The notes: generated by a model not told the origin, from the letters alone. Positions 31,718 through 43,325 are shown, numbered from the stretch's first letter. The stretch is DNA of 64,000 bases from Mesorhabditis belari (GCA_958450365.1 CAUEEP010000725.1:644501-708500); one strand, 5' to 3'. Translations and numbers: made by a program.

Positions 31718-33442
31718 CTAAAAAAGATTTCTAAACCACAAAGCAAGATTCATGACCGGTCGAGATATCCATCGGGTGAGAAAATTCCCTTTTTGATATA
31801 AACATCTATCGAATTGTTGATCCGATTGTCGACGAGACTGATAATCCTTTCCACAATGATCGTATTGATGATCGTGGATATGGCAACAGGCATTGATTGC
31901 TAAAAATTGAAAATCATGCACAGAATTCGAAGTCATGCAAGGTTTAAGTGCGTATTGGCTTACACGGGAAGGTCAACCGGGTGTGTGCTGGCCAATGACA
32001 TGAGCCATAGCCCTGTCGACGCAGAATTTCACGCTGATTTCGAATATACTTCCCTTTTTGCAACACAGTACCCTGTCAAAAGTTATAAGCACTCAAAGTT
32101 TTGTATAGAATTTTAGAAATCATCTCTCGAGTATATAAGCAGATTTCCCAGGCTTGGCAGGTAGTGGTGGTCGGGTGGTAGGCTAAATTACAAAGTAAAC
32201 CCTCTCTAGTTTGAGTCCGCAGTTATAGTTAAAATAGTTAAAAGCAAACATTTTTATGAGAAATAGTTTGAAATGGAGATCAATTACGTTCAAAAAAGCG
32301 GAAAAAAAGGGTAAACTGCGGACTCGAACTAGAGAGGGTTTACCTTGTATTTTAGTCTACTACCACCCGACCACCACTACCTGCCAAGCGTGGGAAATCT
32401 GCTTATATACTCGAGAGATGATTAAAATTCCATACAAAGCTTTGAGTGCTTATAAGTTTTGACAGGTTGTTGTGTTGCAAAAAGGGAAAGTATATTCGGA
32501 ATCAGCGTGAAATTCTGCGTCGATAGGTCTATGGTTCATGTTATTGGCCAGCACACACCCGGCTGACCAGCCAGCCATAGCTCATGTCATTGGCCAGCAC
32601 ACACCCGGCTGACCAGCCAGCCATAGCTCATGTCATTGGCCAGCACACACCCGGCTGACCAGCCAGCCATAGCTCATGTCATTGGCCAGCACACACCCGG
32701 CTGACCAGCCAGCCATAGCTCATGTCATTGGCCAGCACACACCCGGCTGACCAGCCAGCCATAGCTCATGTCATTGGCCAGCACACACCCGGCTGACCAG
32801 CCAGCCATAGCTCATGTCATTGGCCAGCACACACCCAGTTGACCTTCCCTTGTTAATTAAAAAGTTACTTGTACAGAAAATATAGACTAAAATTAGAAGT
32901 AAATCAGAAAAAACATTCAGTGCTTGCTTATTTCTATTATTTCGCTTATTTCTATTTAGTATTTGGCTGTTTTCTGTTGTTTTCAAAAGTAGGTGTCTTT
33001 TAGAAAACGGATTGTAGAACTTTGTTATTGTTAAATCGATTTGTTGAACGAAAATACCAAAAGAACAGAAAACTTGTGTGTTGTACAAGTCCAGTATCCT
33101 CATGTAGTTAACCAAGAAATCGACTATTAGTAGTTGAAAGTAAAAGCGAACTGTGCCAATTGAAGGAAGCTGCTGCGAGAGTTTTGGCGACGATTTTAGT
33201 CAAAGTCCCCGTTCCACAATGCCATTCGTTTCTTTCATAAGTTGGAAGATTTATGCAATTGTGCAGATTTGTGCGTTGCTAAACAAGGAAATGCTTTAAA
33301 ATTTGTCAATTTCATTCAATTTCATTCAATTTCATTCAATTTCATGCTACTTTCTTTCACTTACATCTCGTTGTTGCCAAGGTTTGGCGAAAGTGTTGAG
33401 TGCAAGTGAGGAAATGATGAGAAAATGGGTTAGTGAAAGCAT
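31718..33442 (-). CDS. Secreted phospholipase-A2-like protein (gene 2 of 3)
   Basis: Exons 33442-33365, 33278-33152 and 31899-31718; 128 residues. Exon 1 is a signal peptide (MLSLTHFLIISSLALNTFA) ending in phase 0 at GTAAGT. Exon 2 carries NEWHCGTG and ends in phase 1 at a GTTCGC donor. Exon 3 opens INACCHIHDHQYDHC, keeps FDRCL and GNFLTRW, and stops at TAG 31720-31718. Intron positions and phases equal those of the other two genes, which supports the model. The His-Asp pair is present. The protein lacks the Thr/Ser-rich tail of gene 1. The second intron contains a foldback element with a tandem-amplified end. The weak GTTCGC donor is the least certain point. Confidence 0.7.
31966..32849. mobile_element. 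Foldback element in the intron of PLA2-like gene 2
   Basis: GGGAAGGTCAACCGGGTGTG at 31966 is inverted at 32849. Inverted similarity extends about 300 bp per arm around a centre near 32275-32300 (CTCTAGTTTGAGTCCGC against GCGGACTCGAACTAGAG). No ORF. The right terminus is amplified into a 46-bp tandem array. No clear target duplication. Confidence 0.8.
32535..32849. repeat. 46-bp tandem array at one end of the foldback
   Basis: About seven copies of CATGTCATTGGCCAGCACAC plus the rest of the 46-bp unit. The left end of the element has a single corresponding segment. Confidence 0.9.
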
Positions 33443-33724
33443 TCAAACTGAAAAAGAACCAAAAATACAGTAAGATATGTTTCGGAAACGTGTCTTCTTT
33501 CTCTTTCAACTCTAAACCTCTATTTTTATCTAATCAATCTACTTTTCTATCTTTCAAGATCCTTTGTGAACCTTGCCAGAATCAGACAAATAGATCAGAT
33601 AGATTGAATCAAAAAAAATAGGGACACGGAAACGGATTACTTGGAGAAGAATCCAGTCAAAGTATTAGATTGACCGATTAGTCTTTAGACACTTTTTTTC
33701 CTTCTACTTCTACTACCTTTTATA

Positions 33725-34618
33725 TGTCGTAGCCGATTAAGTATGAAATTTTTTGGCAAATCTTTCTAGTAGAGCAACGCTTTAATGTATGAGGACAATA
33801 TTATATCATCTTGTAGCGAATTCAATTCTGCGTCGATTGGTACCAAATTTGTGAGTTTAGGTTAAAAATTGCCGGCGCTAGATCGTTTGATTCAAAAACC
33901 GCGCAACCCCAGGAGCCGATTATGAATGAGTTGGTCTAGGAGCGTCCAACCATCAAGTATTTAGTCTCATTCAACGCAGAATCATTAATAATTGTGTTAA
34001 ATTTTTAAAATTAGAAAGATTGAATAAAAAGAAAAAAACTTAGAGCAAAAAAACCGTTTGTTCAAGAGAAAACTTTGAAGGCCCATAATTTTTTTTCTTT
34101 TTATCCAATCTTTCCAATTTAAAAAATTTAACATAATTATTAATGATTCTGCGTTGAATGAGACTAAATACTTGATGGTTGGACGCTCCTAGACCAACTC
34201 ATTCATAATCGGCTACGACACATACACATAAGCGCGAAAAAGGTCGATAAACCAAAAATTCGATAAAAAAGGTCGATAAACCAAAAAGCAACACGATATA
34301 ATGTATGAAATGTATGGATAGCGAAGCAAAGCAAACGTTGAAAATCAAGCTAACGTGAAATTTGGATGATTTGGATGAATTTGGATGAAATTTGGATGAA
34401 TAAACATCCAGTCAATTGGATGAAATAATCAATTTGATGAAAGGCTCAAGCTTTTAAAGTTAATTATTATTTATAGAAGTGTTTAAGCTTAATTATAAGC
34501 GTTTAAGCTTTCTAATTTAAAAAATTTAACATAATTATTAATGATTCTGGGTTGAATGAGACTAAATACTTGATGGTTGGACGCTCCTAGACCAACTCAT
34601 TCATAATCGGCTACGACA
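33725..34618. mobile_element. Foldback element with TGTCGTAGCCGATTA ends
   Basis: TGTCGTAGCCGATTA at 33725 and its inverse GGCTACGACA at 34220 and again at 34618. A near-perfect palindrome spans 33914-34214 (arms about 130 bp). Its right arm recurs at 34508-34618. TATA flanks both 33725 (left) and 34618 (right). Non-coding. Confidence 0.65.
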
Positions 34619-34837
34619 TATAAATGACAAATTCACGAAATCATCTACAACTTGCTTCATTATAAAGGCCCATTATTTTTCTATAAAATGACCTCCCAAT
34701 CTTATGGAAATGTTTTGTCTATGGTTCTTTATGCGGGCCCCGAAGTCGGGTTGTCTAGAAAGCCTAATAGATCATAATATTATTATTATGATCTATTAGC
34801 TGCATAGTTAGAGTTAGGTTTAGTTAGTTAGAGCCAA

Positions 34838-34880
34838 ATTATATTGTCTTTAGCCCACCCGATTCGGGTTCGACTCCCGA
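34838..34880 (+). repeat. tRNA 3'-half-like fragment
   Basis: CGATTCGGGTTCGACTCCCG contains a good B box and T stem. The same segment recurs in the tRNA-like array at 61521-61836. No A box here. Confidence 0.35.
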
Positions 34881-34914
34881 AAATGAATAATAAACAAAAG
34901 CGAAAACTCAAGGG

Positions 34915-35215
34915 ATTAGGCAATTTAGGCGTTTATTTCACAGAAACCTATGTAGCTGTCAATCGATAAAAGATAGAGCGCAAAAGGTTTGGTATATAAC
35001 CGAGGTTTTAGGATTATCTGTCCAGCTGATGTCTTTGTAGAGCGTTTTATCGAATGAATTTTACGAAAAACAAGTTTTTGCACTTGAATTTACCTGGAAA
35101 AGGGCGTAAATTGTTTTAAAAAGAAAGAAAAAATGAATAATAAACATTTTTCTATTTAGAGCCAATTGTAGATGAATTCGTGAATTTTTCATTTATAAAA
35201 GGTAGTAGAAAAGAA
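34915..35215. mobile_element. Internal fragment of the 520-bp MITE family
   Basis: The GTCAATCGATAAAAGATAGA and AATAATAAACATTTTTCTAT blocks match the interior of the 58473-58993 element. Terminal repeats are missing. Confidence 0.5.
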
Positions 35216-35642
35216 GTCTCTAAAGACTTATTGGCCAACTAAATAGGTAACTTTAGTAGATAAAATTAGTAGTGACCCTGGCACTCCGCCGCGAAAGCAG
35301 ACGCTTGCCAGAGGCATTTTGGCTAGATCTTTCTGACTCGTTGAAAGAGCAAATGAGCAATGAAAGCAATGAGCCATGAAAGAGCAATAATAGCTTGAAT
35401 AATAGCTCAATAATAGCTTGAACAGATTGAATGTAATCATAAAAAAATACATATAATCCAAAGTGCCGTTGGCAATTGGCAATGGCAAAGCTATAATAAC
35501 CTAGAATCCAGAGTCACTTATATTAGGTTGATGCATAAGTGTTTTTGTTCCTTTTCGTCTGCCGTTTCAAGCCAACAAATGCACCAATTAAACTACGGTT
35601 GATTTCATTAGAAAAAGCAATTATTTTTCTGCAAAATAACAT

Positions 35643-35905
35643 TAAGTTGTTGATCTAGTTGTTGATCTAGTTCTTCATCTAGTTCATCTAGTTCTTCATC
35701 AAATTCTTCATCTAGTTCTCCAGCTAGTTCTTCATCTAGTTCATCTACTTCTCCATCTAGTTCTTCATCTAGTTGTTGATCTGGTTCTTCATCTAGTTCA
35801 TCTAGTTCTTCATCAAATTCTTCATCTAGTTCTCCAGCTAGTTCTTCATCTAGTTGTTAATCTAGTTCTTCATCTAGTTCATCTAGTTCCTCATCTAGTT
35901 CATCC
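35643..35905. repeat. Tandem repeat AGTTCTTCATCT
   Basis: Imperfect 9-21-bp units within the MITE, expanded between its duplicated left ends. Confidence 0.85.
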
Positions 35906-36097
35906 AATAGGTTGATGCATAAGTGTTTTTGTTCCTTTTCGTCTGCCGTTTCAAGCCAACAAATGCACCAATTAAACTACGGTTGATTTCATTAGAAAAA
36001 GCAATTATTTTTCTGCAAAATAACATTAAAACGGGTTTAAAAATATTTAATGCCTGGATTTTCTTGAGAGTATGAAGTCGGGTAGTCAAAAAGGGCT

Positions 36098-36206
36098 AAC
36101 TCGATGATGCGGTTTAGACACCTTAGCTAAAGATGCGGTTTAGACACCTTAGCTAAAGATGCGGTTTAGACACCTTAGCTAAAGATGCGGTTTAGACACC
36201 TTAGCT
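36098..36206. repeat. 26-bp tandem repeat, 4 copies
   Basis: Unit GATGCGGTTTAGACACCTTA plus GCTAAA, inside the MITE. Confidence 0.9.
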
Positions 36207-36724
36207 AAAGAAAACCTATCTTCGTGTCAATAGATAAAAGATAGAGAAAAAAAACGTTTGATATTTCGCCAAAATTTCAGAGAAATTCATTCAGCCAATT
36301 TTTCCGTATGCAAATTGAACAAAAAAACACTTTTTTTATAGAGCAAACTATAGATTAATTGGTGAATATTTGTTACTTTTTAACAGAAGTACGAAAAAAA
36401 CGAAAAGACTTATGCATCAACCTAATAGTTAGGGGCTATTCAAGGCAACCATTAGAATTCAAGGCAATCATTAGGCAATGTATTCATTAGAAATTCAAAT
36501 GTTAAACAAGTTTATTTCAAAAGTTAAATAGTAAAACGATAGGGGATTTTAAGAAGCTGTAATTGTGAAACAAACAAACTCATTGTCAACTCTTTCAAAA
36601 AACAAAAAAGTCGGCTGACCGGATGCTAAACTTAAAGCTCTTCAAAAAGAAACATCAAAATGGGGAAGAGAAAAAGGGGAACAGATCACACCGGGAATTG
36701 TGAGCAGTTGGCCAAATGACATAA

Positions 36725-36902
36725 GCGAATTTTAAAGTGAGTCGGAAAGGATTTTGAGGAACAGTGGAAGGGGGTAAAAGGAGAATCTTTGGATCACCAC
36801 AGCTCAATCTAGCGTTAGTGAAATCGGTCGGAAAGGATTTTGAGGAGCAGTGGACGGGGTAACATTGGGAGAATCATTGGATCCCCACAGCTCAATCTAG
36901 CG
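36725..36902. repeat. Direct repeat, about 88 bp x2
   Basis: GGAAAGGATTTTGAGGANCA and CACAGCTCAATCTAGCG blocks occur twice in tandem with a few changes. No gene seen between 36430 and 37260. Confidence 0.6.
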
Positions 36903-37097
36903 GCTTTCTTTTCGTTGTATAGTAATGACAATGAACTCTTCATCTAGCTAAAGCTTAACTTTGAATGCTGTGATCTTTACGGCATCTGGATTACGATATC
37001 TATGGCCTTACGATCATGGATTATCTGAAGCTTAATCTGGACCAGCCGAAAAACTGGACTGGACTGGAAAAACTGGACTTTTAGAGCATCATTTCGT

Positions 37098-37165
37098 CGC
37101 TTGGCGCAGTCGGGAGCGCGCTTGTCTACAGGGCGCACAATTACCCTCAGTTCAAATTCACATTT
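37098..37165 (+). repeat. tRNA-like segment
   Basis: TTGGCGCAGTCGGGAGCGCG is a good A box/D arm. The downstream B box is poor (CAGTTCAAATTC). A tRNA-derived repeat rather than a gene. Confidence 0.35.
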
Positions 37166-37265
37166 TGAACTTTGATCTCTAATTGAAATTCATTGTTTTC
37201 TAGTAAAAAGGCTGATTTTCTTTGATTTTGAGACCAGTTTTTTGAACCGTGGCCTATTGTCATAT

Positions 37266-37560
37266 GTGACAGTTTGAGCCCTTTCTTCAAAAGAAACCCA
37301 TTTTGGTGTCAATGGAAAAGTTGTAGAGAATCAAAAATCAAGCTTATATCCAAATTTTCAGAACGATTCAAAAACTCGTTTTCAAGAAATGCCAAATTTA
37401 CACAAAAGAAATGCCAAATTTTCACAAAACTTGCATTTTAAGCGAAACTACTAAGTGTATCTTTTTGGAAATTTGGCTATAAGCCTAATTTTTGATTCTC
37501 TACAACTTTTCCATTGACACCAAAATGGGTTTCTTTTAAAGAAAGTGCTCAAACTGGGCT
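37266..37560. mobile_element. MITE-like hairpin
   Basis: CAGTTTGAGCCCTTTCTTCA and ACCCATTTTGGTGTCAATGG on the left are inverted at 37480-37556. Arms about 80 bp, loop about 130 bp, non-coding. Confidence 0.65.
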
Positions 37561-37944
37561 GACAGCTGACATCTCCAGTCCTCCATTTTTGAGTCTCACA
37601 CTTGTCTCACACACAAACCAAAATCCTACTACAAAAGGGGAATCCGCAAATTGCCTGTAAAACGGGCAGAAGTCGTCAATAACAATGGAAATTATTTGGA
37701 ATGAGTTTATGGTTTTATGTTGAATAAATTTTAGTTCAAAGTCCCGCAGTTTTTAATTCAACAACCCAATAGATTATGATATTTGTTTGGGATTAATGCT
37801 AGCTAGGGCACTCTTTAAAGCCATTCTCTTGGTAAATTAGCAAATGAAATCTTTATATTTAAAAACCTTTCAATCAATATAGAATAGAAAAATGTGAAAT
37901 TTCTTTTTCAAAACTGAAATAAGAAGCTGTCATTTACCAGATTG

Positions 37945-38105
37945 TAAAAATCGTGAAAAGTTTTTGTGATAAGATCAGAATTTACGATTTCTTATCCTTA
38001 AAACAAAAAGTTTATTGAATTTTTTCAAAAATTAATTCAAAGTTTTGTTTTATTTGTTTAGATTTTTTGATTCAATTGATCAAAACGCTCAAAAAGCTCA
38101 TGAAA
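37945..38105. repeat. Dispersed 150-bp repeat (copies at 39065-39230, 39598-39755)
   Basis: TGTGATAAGATCAGAATTTA and AAGTTTATTGAATTTTTTCA are shared by three direct copies within 1.8 kb. Two of them bracket the foldback and LINE fragment. No ORF. Confidence 0.75.
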
Positions 38106-38143
38106 AAAGAAAGAAAAAGAAAGAGAAACGGGCAGAATATATA

Positions 38144-38650
38144 TGTTGGGTCCGATTTAGATTTCCGTCCGATTTAGATTCAATCTAAATCGGACGCCCG
38201 ATTTAGATTGAACTTATCGCGGACGTCCGATTTAGATTACAGTCTATATCGGACGTCCGATTTAGACTCAATCTAAATCGGACGTCTTATATAGATTGAA
38301 CAATAATATAAACATGTTTTATATATGTTCTTAAGCGTTTTCTGTAGTTTTCTGCATTTTTCAAAGGTCTGTTACTGTCTTTTTCTGAAAAGAAAACCCA
38401 ACTATGAAATAATCAATAAAAGACCTTTGAAAATGCAGAAAACTACAGAAGACGCTTAAGCCCATATATAAAACATGTTTAAATTATTGTTCAATACTAA
38501 ATAAGACGTCCGGGGTTTAGATGGAGTCAAAATCGGACGTCCGATATAGACTGTAATCCAATCGGACGTCCAAGCGATAAGTTCGAGTCTTATCGGGCGT
38601 CCGATTTAGATTGAATCTAAATCGGACGGAAATCTAAATCGGACACAACA
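38144..38650. mobile_element. 507-bp foldback element with repeated CCGATTTAGAT motif
   Basis: TGTTGGGTCCGATTTAGATT at 38144 is mirrored at 38650. Arms are about 235 bp around a centre near 38395 and are flanked by ATATATA. Each arm holds about six copies, in both orientations, of GTCCGATTTAGA/TCTAAATCGGAC. No ORF. Confidence 0.85.
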
Positions 38651-38811
38651 TATATATAGATACTTTATTCATTAGATTTAAGATTTAAAGTGCGCTAGAT
38701 TTAAGATTAATAATTCATACAATTCATACACATAACACGAAAAGGGTCGATAAAAAAGCAAAACGATATCATGCATGTAATAACGTAGCACAGATAACGT
38801 CAAGAATCCAC

Positions 38812-39036
38812 TAGAGCTTCAAGATCAAGATCAAGATCAAGAGCAAGAGCAAGATCAAGATCAAGATCATCTACAGATAATTTCAAGGTTTTGAGATTAT
38901 TGAACTCTCTCAAAACTCTGGGGAGTCGATTCCAAATTTTGGCAGTTCTTATTGGAATTCTTATTGGAAAAGAATTATACACAAGCTTATTGAAGGTGAC
39001 TGGAATTTCTAAAACGAAAGAACCACTTGAAAGAAC
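38812..39036 (-). pseudogene. Non-LTR retrotransposon reverse transcriptase C-terminus
   Basis: The minus strand reads SGSFVLEIPVTFNKLVYNSF, then RTAKIWNRLPRVLREFNN. It ends in Asp-Leu codons where a GATCAA repeat has expanded. The Trp-Asn-x-Leu-Pro motif near the C-terminus is typical of CR1/RTE/Jockey-type LINE RTs. Only the last about 65 residues remain. Confidence 0.7.
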
Positions 39037-39284
39037 TTAAAAAATCGTGAAAGATTGTCAAAATCGATACCAGATTGTAAAAATCGTGAAAAGTTTTTGT
39101 GATAAGATCAGAATTTACGATTTCTTATTCTTAAAACAAAAAGTTTATTGAATTTTTTCAAAAATTAATTCAAAGTTTTGTTTTATTTGTTTAGATTTTT
39201 TGATTCAATTGCTCAAAACGCTCAAAAACTTCTAACTTCTAAAAAACGTCTAACTTCTTTCGAGAAAATCATCTTTTTCTCAGC

Positions 39285-39530
39285 TCCTAGACTTTTTCTA
39301 GCTACTATTTTGATACCAAAAAATACTAGATTTCAAGGGCTATCATTTGATACCCAAACGAACACTGTAGCATCTACCAGTGTCGAGAAAAACACGTTCA
39401 AAGTTAGACTACGCGACTAGACGCGTGGGGAGTCTAGCTTTGAACGCGTTTTTCTCGACACTGGTTTATGCTACAATGCTCATTTAGATATCAAAAAATA
39501 GCCCTGAATTTCAGCTATTTTTTGATACTA
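39285..39530. repeat. Hairpin element, copy of the 30.8-31.6 kb family
   Basis: GAACACTGTAGCATCTACCA and its inverse flank a short centre (GACTAGACGCG). Arms about 100 bp. Confidence 0.75.
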
Positions 39531-39759
39531 AAGAGGCATTTTTTGAAATTATTAATGGCTTGTTTTATTTTATGAAAAACAACAATTCTTAAAGAACTTA
39601 AAAAATCGTGAAAAGTTTTTGTGATAAGATCAGAATTTACGATTTCTTATTCTTAAAACAAAAAGTTTATTGAATTTTTTCAAAAACTAATTCAAAGTTT
39701 TGTTTTATTTGTTTAGATTTTTTGATTCAATTGCTCAAAACGCTCAAAAAGCTCATCAA

Positions 39760-40240
39760 AAAGAAGAAAATAAAGGAGAAATGAGCATTTTCTTTAAAAC
39801 AAAAAGAAAATCTATCAAAAAAAACAGTTCTGACTTGGTTTAATTGCCCAATTTCAGTGTTGTTTCGTAAAAATATAGTTTTGATTCGTTTTTTAAACGT
39901 CAAACAAGGCTTTAAAGTTTCAGAAATGTTGAGATTTTCAAAGTTTGAGTTTTTTTTCGATCAAATACCTAGAAAAACAGATTATCTTGTAATAAAAACT
40001 TTCTATTTTGTAAAAAGCCTTTAAAACTATTGGTTTATTGTAAAGATTTTGTTTTTAAATTATGAAAATCTCTTGTCAATCACTTGCAAATCTTTTCCGA
40101 GTGATCTGGGTGACCTTTTCAATAAATTTGAGTCATTCAGCAACGAAAAAAAAGGGGAATTTTTGAGAAAAACTGTTAAAAAAAGAGAAAAATCACTAAA
40201 TTTGATCATTTCGGTCATTTATCTTTCTTGATTTTTCCTT
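39760..40240. other. Spacer with no recognised feature
   Basis: AT-rich; only short ORFs without family features. Confidence 0.4.
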
Positions 40241-40242
40241 AA

Positions 40243-40985
40243 AAAACTATTGGTTTGATGGAAAAGTCCTTTCCGATTTTTTGGGAGAGATTCAATGAAA
40301 ACTTGTCGAATTTTGACGTTTTATAGCTCATCTTAAAGCTGAATTCAAGACGGATCGATTGATAAAAACCCTTTTGAGATATCTCTTTTCTAAAGATTGA
40401 TGGATTGATGACTAGAAGGGCCGCCAAGAAATCTCTGATGGTAGCTAAGCACCGGAAGCTTCGTCTCAAGTTTTTAATAAAACAATAAACCGTGTTCAAC
40501 TTGTGTCTGCTCCTCCCTATAGTTCTGATTTGAATCTGATCTACCAGTTACAACGAGAAGACAATGCGCTCATTCTCATGCCCACAAGAAGAACCCAAAT
40601 CTGAATGCCTCTGATGGCGTGGTGAAGCAACAATTTAACAAAGAAATTTCTCGAAAAACAGGGAGTCGACGCCTGATTCACGGTGGATTGATGACTAGAA
40701 GGGCCAAGGGCCAGAAGGGCCGCCAAGAAACCTCTGATGGTAGCTAAGCACCGGAAGCTTCGTCTCAAGTTTGCTAAGAAGTATCAAAGTTGGATGTCGC
40801 ACGATTGGGCCAATGGCCGGCGCCTACTTATCAACTCCGGACAAGGACAGGGACAAATCCATTAGAGGACAAATTAGAGATAATAAACTCTTTAAATCTT
40901 TTAACCGTTTGCAAATTGGTCGGATTTGGACCAAGATATACAAAGGACAAACTTCTAAAAACCAACGTTAAAAGACTTTTGTCCA
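40243..40985 (+). pseudogene. Tc1-like transposase fragments
   Basis: The left end has GATGGAAAAGTCCTTTCCGA, also at 41075. The plus strand shows scattered Tc1-type pieces: GVVKQQFNKEISRKTGSRRL, then in another frame KHRKLRLKFAKKYQSWM followed by SHDWA. These match the end of the DNA-binding region and the start of the catalytic domain. A segment around 40390-40460 duplicates 40680-40770. Multiple frameshifts; no intact catalytic triad. Confidence 0.6.
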
Positions 40986-41069
40986 TGACTGTAATATTTG
41001 AATTGTATTGGGTTGGTAAAAAAGAAATGCGCCAGAAAAGAAAGGTATTTAGAACCTAGATTTCAATCT

Positions 41070-41260
41070 ATTGGGTTGATGGAAAAGTCCTTTCCGATTT
41101 TTTGTGAGAGTACCTTAAATTTGTCGAATTTTGACGTTTTATAGCTCATCTAAAGCTCATCGTTTAATAGCTCATCCTAAAGCTGAATTCAAGACGGATC
41201 GATTGGTAAAAAACGTTTTGAGATATCTCCTTTCTAAAAGTTTTTACAGCTATTTTAGTA
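41070..41260. mobile_element. Solo end of the same Tc1/mariner-like family
   Basis: TTGGGTTGATGGAAAAGTCC and GTCGAATTTTGACGTTTTAT match 40243-40400. A weaker relative is at 1470-1570. Confidence 0.55.
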
Positions 41261-41773
41261 AAGGGCAACGATAAAAAATTTTTTTACAGCAACCACCTGT
41301 TTTTTTATTTTAAAAAAACAAACTCTAACAAACTGAACAAAAAAACTCTTCGTTCTTCACAGTTCTTCGCAGGAATCCTAACATGCAAAGCTCAATCTAA
41401 GTGCTTATTCTTTGTTTTGTTTTTTTGTTAGGCTTTAGGAGAATAAAAGTTATCTTTAACATAACGTTTCGACATTCTCCTTGATTTTCCCGTTAGTTCT
41501 TTGTCTGAAACGGAAAGAGTTAAACAATAAAGAGTTTACTCTAACACTATTACAACGAATTTACTACTAGATTTTCTCTTTTTATATAAATATTGTCTTT
41601 CTACTAAGAAAATTTGCAAGAAACTTGAATTCTTGTTAAATTTTCATCGTTTTTTAGTTATTTAATAAACGATTGATTTGGATATCAATTCTAAAGCATT
41701 TAAACTTATGAAAACTATTGTAATCTTGAATTCTATCAATATTAAAGAATTATGGATGGATTTATTAACATTA

Positions 41774-42514
41774 AAGGGGGTATTAATCGCGGCCGGGTGA
41801 CGATAAAAATTTTTTTTACAGCAACCACCTGTTTTTTTTATTTTAATATCGCTGATTTTATTATAAAAAGAATAAAAATCATCCGGCTAGAGTGATTTGA
41901 TGGGTTTACAAATTTTTGGAGACACTGCAAGGCTTGGAGAAGAACAAGATCGTCACTCACGTCACAAGATCGTCAGACACCTCAGCTAAAAGGCATCTAT
42001 TTGAGAAAACTAAAACCACAAGCGACCACAAATGGAAAAAAAGATCTAATTGTGTCAATCAAAGCGCTGAAGACGTCCTACGGTGGAGGAGATCCAGTCA
42101 CTGGACTCCAGAAGGGAGATCCAGAAGATGCGCTGGAAATTGATAAGATAGGAAGCCGATTTGAGGAACTGCTGTACTTGAGCGAAGATGAAAGTGAGCA
42201 AGAGGAAGAATTATAGATTAACAAATCATTTTTATTGTTTTTTGTGCTTTTTATTTTGTTTTTAAATTTACCTGCAATTAAAACTCAATCGATCTAGACT
42301 GTGCTGAGGTGTCTGACGATCTTGTGACGTGAGTGACGATCTTGTTCTTCTCCAAGCCTTGCAGTGTCTCCAAAAATTTGTAAACCCATCAAATCACTCT
42401 AGCCGGGTGATTTTTATTCTTTTTATAATAAAATCAACGATATTAAAATAAAAAAACAGGTGGTTGCCGTAAAAATAATTTTTATTGTCACCCGGCCGCG
42501 ATTAATACCCCCTT
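41774..42514. mobile_element. 741-bp element with 212-bp terminal inverted repeats and an ORF
   Basis: AAGGGGGTATTAATCGCGGC at the left is inverted at the right (arms 41774-41986 and 42303-42514, highly similar). TTAA occurs next to both ends, but the fit is imperfect. A partial solo TIR is at 41265-41325. Between the arms is a plus-strand ORF, 42001-42216. I cannot place it in a transposon superfamily. Confidence 0.8.
42001..42216 (+). CDS. Small ORF carried by the long-TIR element, function unknown
   Basis: 71 codons from an ATG at 42001 to TAG. The N-terminal part is basic (KLKPQATTNGKKDL), the centre has GLQKGDPEDALEIDKIGS, and the C-terminus is strongly acidic (EDESEQEEEL). The rest of the element is almost entirely inverted repeat, so this is its only unique sequence. 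It could be the tail of a larger transposase or a captured host exon. It is not long enough to be a transposase. No recognised domain. Confidence 0.35.
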   Translation: MRKLKPQATTNGKKDLIVSIKALKTSYGGGDPVTGLQKGDPEDALEIDKIGSRFEELLYLSEDESEQEEEL

Positions 42515-42559
42515 AATAAAAGAAAAATGAAAAATGAAAGATTTTCGTTTGCTACGTTT

Positions 42560-42825
42560 TCTAGAAAGCATTTACTTTAGAAAACGACCGTAATCTAGCT
42601 GCGAATTTAGCTAAATTTAGCCTAATTTTTGTATTATTAACTGAGGCTTGTGATTCCACATCGAATGATTTCAAAAGTGAGCTGAATCAATGAAAACTAG
42701 CAGTTCAATGAAGGTAGTTTTCATTAAAAGAAAAGAAAAGAAAAGAAATCAGTTTCTAGAAAGCATTTACTTTAGAAAGCTACCGTAATCTAGCTGCTAA
42801 TTTAGCTAAATTTGGCCTAATGATA
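42560..42825. repeat. Direct repeat of about 70 bp, 2 copies
   Basis: TTCTAGAAAGCATTTACTTT and CGTAATCTAGCTGC occur at 42567-42640 and 42752-42825. Confidence 0.6.
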
Positions 42826-43124
42826 TCAAAATTGAGCTGATTCAATGAAAACTATTAATAGCTAACTATTGGTGCTATTAATAGCTCTTAATAGCTTAAT
42901 AGCTTAATAGCTAACTACTAATAGCAATTCAATTAAAGTAGTTTTTAAAAAATGCCTTTTAGAAAACGGATTATTCAAGAGATGGTATGAATTTGTTAAA
43001 AGTTTCAGAATCAAGTAAAAATTAAGGATTCTAAAAGGTGAAATCAAACTGAATACCCGAATGACTGATTCTTTTTGGCCTTTTCTCAGAATCCATTGAA
43101 AAACCGCACCCGTGAAAGGACCAA

Positions 43125-43325
43125 AAAGGGGAAGATAAGGGAAGAGAAGGGAAGAGAGGGAGGAGAAGAGGGGAGAGGGAGGGGAAGGGAGAGAAGGAGA
43201 GAGGGGAGAGAAAGGAAGAGAAGGGAAGGAGAAGGGAAGAGAAGGGAAGGGAAGGGAAGAGAAGGGAAGAGAAGGGAAGAGAAGGGAAGAGAAGGGAAGA
43301 GAAGGGAAGGGAAGGGAAGAGAAAA
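43125..43325. repeat. Purine tract, GAAGGGAAGA repeats
   Basis: About 200 bp of pure G/A on the plus strand. ORFs on both strands are compositional. Confidence 0.85.

Larger units (their letters stand above)
35523..36425. mobile_element. Mariner-type MITE with duplicated left end
   Basis: TTAGGTTGATGCATAAGT at 35523 and the inverse ATGCATCAACCTAA at 36425. The first 120 bp recur at 35906-36025. Between the two copies is an AGTTCTTCATCT array. The right half includes a 26-bp x4 array. No transposase. Confidence 0.75.
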
